DNA of 64,000 bases from an uncultured Candidatus Melainabacteria bacterium (GTDB lineage Bacteria; Cyanobacteriota; Vampirovibrionia; Gastranaerophilales; Gastranaerophilaceae): assembly GCA_934757255.1 (NCBI GenBank), contig CAKVLL010000005.1, positions 1-64,000 on the forward strand, in the 5' to 3' direction. A model generated the notes under the pieces. It was not told the origin of the DNA. It worked only from the letters and a program-made list of their open reading frames with translations, and did not search any database. This document shows, piece after piece, positions 60,850-64,000 of this stretch. Every line of letters starts with the position of its first letter. Position 1 is the first letter of the stretch. The position numbers were made by a program, and so were the translations under genes.

Positions 60850-61947
60850 ATGAAAAAAATTATATACTTGATTATATGTTTTTTATTGTTTTTACCTTGT
60901 TTTGCTGACGAGGGTAAAATTCTGCCGTCAGAAATTGGATTAGTTCAAAAGGTTCAGTACGTAGATTTGGATAATGAGAATATAACGCAAGCAAAGCAAG
61001 CTATAGAAGTAAAATTGTTAACAGGACAATTTAAGGGTGAAACAGTAGAACTTGAGAATATGCTTACAGGAAATCCTTATTATGATATAAATTTACAAAA
61101 AAATACAAAAGTTATTCTTCATGCGGAAGATAATGGGAATGGAGTAGAATTTAGTATTGAGGATATTAAACGTTCCGGAACTCTTGGTTGGTTGTCTTTG
61201 ATATTTTGTGGGTTGCTTATTTATGTTGGTCGTAAAAAAGGATTGTTTAGTTTGATATCAATTGGTGTAACAATTTTATTTATTACAAATATGCTTTCAC
61301 CAATGATTTTATATGGCATAAATCCAGTTTTGTCAGCAATACTTGTTTGTTTACTTTCAACGACTGTAACCATGTATTCTGTTGGTGGAATTAATTTTAA
61401 AAGTTCGGCAGCCGTAATTGGTACGGTATCAAGTTTGGCATTTGCGGCTTTATTGTCATTTGTAACTATGATAACAGCGCATTTAACAGGTTTTACGAAT
61501 GAAACATCAATGTTTTTGTACACTGCGCATCCGGAACTTAATTTTGTTAGTATAACAACAGCGACTATGATATTGGCAACACTTGGTGCTGTAATGGATG
61601 TTGCAATGTCAATAGCAAGTACTATTAATGAAATTTATGAAACGGATGCTAATATGAGTATAAAAGAACTGTTTACATCTGGTATGAATGTTGGAAAAGA
61701 TATTATTGGTACAATGGCAAATACATTGATTTTAGTGTATATGGGAGGTTCATTGCCGTTGTTGTTATTAGCTAATAATATAGATTTGCAAAAGTTTATT
61801 AACCTAAACCAAGTGGTTACGGAGGTAGCCTCTGCTCTTATAGGAAGTATCGCAATTGTTGTTTGTGTGCCAATAACAGCTATTATTGCTTCGCGCATGA
61901 TTAGGTGCAAGAAGGACAAAGAAGAAGATTTGAATTTAACACTTTAA
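60850..61947 (+). CDS. YibE/F-like multi-pass membrane protein
   Basis: 365 residues. A signal peptide (LIICFLLFLPCFA) and a periplasmic domain of about 95 residues (EVKLLTGQFKGETVELEN, the YibE hallmark) precede seven or so membrane segments, with TLGWLSLIFCGLLIYVGRKK, GINPVLSAILVCLLS and ATLGAVMDVAMSIAS. The YibE/F family is of unknown function and often thought to be a transporter. TAGGAG is 7 bases upstream of the ATG. Confidence 0.87.
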   Translation: MKKIIYLIICFLLFLPCFADEGKILPSEIGLVQKVQYVDLDNENITQAKQAIEVKLLTGQFKGETVELENMLTGNPYYDINLQKNTKVILHAEDNGNGVEFSIEDIKRSGTLGWLSLIFCGLLIYVGRKKGLFSLISIGVTILFITNMLSPMILYGINPVLSAILVCLLSTTVTMYSVGGINFKSSAAVIGTVSSLAFAALLSFVTMITAHLTGFTNETSMFLYTAHPELNFVSITTATMILATLGAVMDVAMSIASTINEIYETDANMSIKELFTSGMNVGKDIIGTMANTLILVYMGGSLPLLLLANNIDLQKFINLNQVVTEVASALIGSIAIVVCVPITAIIASRMIRCKKDKEEDLNLTL

Positions 61948-61991
61948 TATGCTATAATCGGTTCGATATTTTGGGAAAAGGAGAGAAGGGA

Positions 61992-62669
61992 ATGAAAAAA
62001 CTTTTAACAGCATTATTAACATTGCTTTTTATATCAAATGCAGCTTTTGCCGGTGCATTCAAGGCAGACGCGAGAACAAAAAGAATACCTGCCGGAACGG
62101 TATTTAAATTAGAATTTTTACAACCCGTGAGTACTTTTTCTGGCTGTGAAGGAGATTCTTTTGTAGCAACATTACAAAGTGAATTAGCTTCAGGTACAAA
62201 TGTTATTTTGCCATCAGGTTCAGTTATTAGAGGCAGTGTTTCTAAAGTAAATACTGCAAAACGCTTTTCTCGTGGAGCAAAATTATATTTGGATTTTGAC
62301 CATGTTGTTACTCCAAATGGAAGACAAATTCCTTTAGATTTAGCTGTTTGTCAATTTGATAAAATTTATTTTGATGGTTCTTTATATAAAAATCTTGGTT
62401 ATGGCGAAGCAGTGCAACAGAATTATGATAAGGCTGTTGAAATAACCAAAAATGCAGTTGATTATGGTATGAAAGCCGGTGAATCAGCTCCCGGAATACA
62501 ATATTTAACAGCTCCAATTTGTGCTGTTGGTGGCTTCTTTGGTGGTGCTTGTTATTGGGTTGGAGATGGTATTGCTGATATGTTTAGAAAAGGTCAAGAT
62601 GTATACATCAATAAAGGTGATGTGTTAACTGTAAAATTAGTTAACCCTATTGATGTTCCTGTTTACTAA
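61992..62669 (+). CDS. Exported protein of unknown function
   Basis: 225 residues from the ATG at 61992, with GAGAAGGG just upstream. The signal peptide is MKKLLTALLTLLFISNAAFA. The mature protein has a beta-barrel-like domain (IPAGTVFKLEFLQPVSTFSG, VILPSGSVIRGSVSKV, LYLDFDHVVTPNGRQIPL) reminiscent of TrbI/conjugal or SLBB-free 'stress' proteins, and a Gly-rich hydrophobic stretch (APICAVGGFFGGACYWVGDG). Its last 12 residues return to a beta strand. No firm family call. Confidence 0.78.
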   Translation: MKKLLTALLTLLFISNAAFAGAFKADARTKRIPAGTVFKLEFLQPVSTFSGCEGDSFVATLQSELASGTNVILPSGSVIRGSVSKVNTAKRFSRGAKLYLDFDHVVTPNGRQIPLDLAVCQFDKIYFDGSLYKNLGYGEAVQQNYDKAVEITKNAVDYGMKAGESAPGIQYLTAPICAVGGFFGGACYWVGDGIADMFRKGQDVYINKGDVLTVKLVNPIDVPVY

Positions 62670-62674
62670 ACCTT

Positions 62675-62839
62675 TTAGCTTGCTCTACGCATTAAATCAG
62701 AAAGTTTAACATCTTTATTTTTTATAGAAGGCTCCGTTTTTTTTACAATCGGAGCTTCTTTTAATTGTGATAAACCTATTTTTTGGGGTTCTTTTTCAAA
62801 TATCAATATTTTATTCATTATGGTTTCTAGTATACTCAT
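62675..62839 (-). CDS. Small protein, 54 residues
   Basis: Starts MSILETIMNKILIFEKEP at 62839 with AAGGAG 7 bases upstream, a good site. Basic and Lys/Pro-rich, ending LSDLMRRAS. No known motif. It ends 5 bases from the converging exported-protein gene. Confidence 0.5.
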   Translation of the reverse strand: MSILETIMNKILIFEKEPQKIGLSQLKEAPIVKKTEPSIKNKDVKLSDLMRRAS

Positions 62840-62955
62840 GATAGTCTCCTTAAGAAGTATTATATGCGAAATTTTTTTAATTCTTATCATACATTAAAAC
62901 TATTTTTTGTTCTAACTTCATTACTCCTTATGATACAATGTTGTTATACAATAAT

Positions 62956-63657
62956 ATGGATAAAGATTTGAATACAAGTTTTGATGAAAATTTTGAGTAT
63001 GCATGTGAACTTTCAGAGAAAGAGTTTTCGCATGAAGAACTATTATATATGTTAGAAAGTGAAAATGTTGCAGAAAGGCAAATTGCAGCTTTGAAGTTTG
63101 ATAGAGTAACTTCTGAAGCTGATGCATTAGCTTTAATAAACAGTTTGACCGGTTGTGATGGTAAAATCAGAGAAGCAGCGGCTTTGAGGATTAATCAGAT
63201 AATTGTAAGTGATATGGCATCAAGAAAGTATTTTAATTTTCCTCATGTTTTTGCGGACGCAACAATTGACATAAATGCTAATATTTGTAGATTGGTAGTT
63301 GATAGTGTAAAATTATTGCAAAAAGAAGAAAATTTTTCTCATTTGTATGTGCAAAAAATATTAGATTTTACAAATAATGCTTTCGAAGAATTAGATAAAT
63401 TTATTTTTCGCGACAAAAAATATGTGATAAATAAGCAACTTTTTAAATTATATTGGTGCTTAGAAACTTTGCAGAATTTTTATGAAATTGTTGATGAAAA
63501 TGTTTTAAGACAAATTCTTGAAAAATGTATTTTGCAAAAAGAGTATACAATTAGAGAAAAAGCAGCGCAAATTATAAAATTATCGGGGAAATATACAGAG
63601 TTCTATAATGTGTTGAAAAATGACGAAAATTATTATGTTAGAGCAATACTGAATTAA
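62956..63657 (+). CDS. HEAT-repeat-like protein
   Basis: 233 residues from MDKDLNTSF. The ATG at 62938 is rejected because it lies within a TACAAT (62934-62939). Helical repeats of the HEAT type are seen (LLYMLESENVAERQIAALKF, GKIREAAALRINQI, REKAAQIIKLSGKY). Such proteins are usually scaffolds; the partner is unknown. There is no ribosome binding site, as for the leaderless genes. uvrB follows. Confidence 0.75.
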   Translation: MDKDLNTSFDENFEYACELSEKEFSHEELLYMLESENVAERQIAALKFDRVTSEADALALINSLTGCDGKIREAAALRINQIIVSDMASRKYFNFPHVFADATIDINANICRLVVDSVKLLQKEENFSHLYVQKILDFTNNAFEELDKFIFRDKKYVINKQLFKLYWCLETLQNFYEIVDENVLRQILEKCILQKEYTIREKAAQIIKLSGKYTEFYNVLKNDENYYVRAILN

Positions 63658-63719
63658 AGATTGAAAAATAAATAAGTGTTTTTAAGTACGTTTTACTTTT
63701 CATTTTTGATTGCATAAAT

Positions 63720-63731
63720 TATAATATTTTT
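63720..63731 (+). promoter_or_regulatory. uvrB -10, leaderless
   Basis: TATAAT at 63720-63725 ends exactly 7 bases before the A of the ATG at 63732, the normal start-site distance. The -35 is weak (TTTTCA at 63697). Confidence 0.7.
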
Positions 63732-64000
63732 ATGGAAAGAAAATTTGAACTTGTATCTAAATATAAACCATCAGGCGACCAGCCTAAGGCAATTGAGGAA
63801 CTTGTAGAAGGACTTAGGGAAGGAGATGACGCGCAAACGCTTCTTGGTATTACAGGTTCAGGTAAAACTTTCACAATTGCCAATGTTATTGAAAAAATAC
63901 AAAAACCAACGTTAATTATTGCACACAACAAAACTTTAGCGGCGCAACTTTATAACGAATTTAAAGAACTTTTTCCAAACAACGCGGTTGAATATTTTAT
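63732..64000 (+). CDS. uvrB: Excinuclease ABC subunit B, N-terminal fragment
   Basis: The first 89 codons, running off the window. [19 protein letters not shown] and the Walker [17 protein letters not shown], then [19 protein letters not shown], are typical of UvrB. It verifies DNA damage and prepares the incision in nucleotide excision repair. With mutS nearby the region has two repair genes, both apparently leaderless. Confidence 0.96.
   Translation, partial: MERKFELVSKYKPSGDQPKAIEELVEGLREGDDAQTLLGITGSGKTFTIANVIEKIQKPTLIIAHNKTLAAQLYNEFKELFPNNAVEYF

Overview
The window looks like a chromosomal segment of a low-GC, flagellated, Gram-negative-type bacterium. It encodes flagellar P- and L-ring proteins (FlgI, FlgH, FlgA) and lipid A/KDO enzymes (LpxK, KdsB), so an outer membrane is implied. 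The low GC, the many short proteins with an N-terminal M-x-I-N/T-type start, and the large 'MGM-A/S-ASQ' coiled-coil proteins fit what I know of gut Gastranaerophilales (Vampirovibrionia/Melainabacteria, the non-photosynthetic sister of Cyanobacteria). That taxonomic call is inference. Standard stop codons are used.

Layout: 1-9.7 kb holds housekeeping genes (3' end of fabF, tRNA-Pro, an acetolactate-synthase-type gene, glyS, a five-unit tandem repeat array, smc). 9.8-19.6 kb is a flagellar operon: lytic transglycosylase, flgF, flgG, flgA, flgI, rod-binding flgJ, a small protein, flgH, flgN, flgK, flgL. From flgF to flgN every gap is filled by one of two families of inverted-repeat elements whose arms are built of ~7-8-base units. 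20-29 kb holds rpsB-tsf, lpxK, kdsB, a methyltransferase, glgC and prfA, then a HigBA toxin-antitoxin pair flanked by a duplicated prfA tail. 29.8-38.2 kb has two exported proteins, a SprA-related small putative protease, a CAT-anticodon tRNA, the motA-motB stator genes with a translationally coupled third gene, a subtilisin-like gene inserted beside a duplicated 3' end of that third gene, and a prephenate-dehydratase-like gene. 38.8-51.2 kb is mostly metabolic and envelope functions (prenyl synthase, lepB, ABC ATPase, malQ, two exported paralogs, HD hydrolase, thyX, ispE, phosphoesterase, pgeF). 51.6-64 kb contains two large paralogous coiled-coil proteins, each behind a near-consensus sigma-28 flagellar promoter, plus glmS, mutS, a YibE/F membrane protein and the start of uvrB.

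Links between parts: the rod, rings, hook-associated proteins and stator supply most of a motility apparatus, and the two sigma-28 promoters tie the unrecognised coiled-coil paralogs to that regulon. Several genes (mutS, uvrB, the acetolactate synthase, the prenyl synthase, one exported paralog) have a -10 box so close to the ATG that their mRNAs should be leaderless or nearly so.

Most unusual features: (1) both tRNA genes are preceded by the same kind of structured element, made of a copy of the tRNA promoter and first 11 tRNA bases, a hairpin with compensatory base changes between loci, and an inverted strand that closes the fold; (2) the sigma-28-driven, flagellin-like-architecture paralogs; (3) the inverted-repeat punctuation of the flagellar operon, one arm of which encodes the FlgA signal peptide; (4) two gene insertions that each duplicated the 3' end of the host gene.
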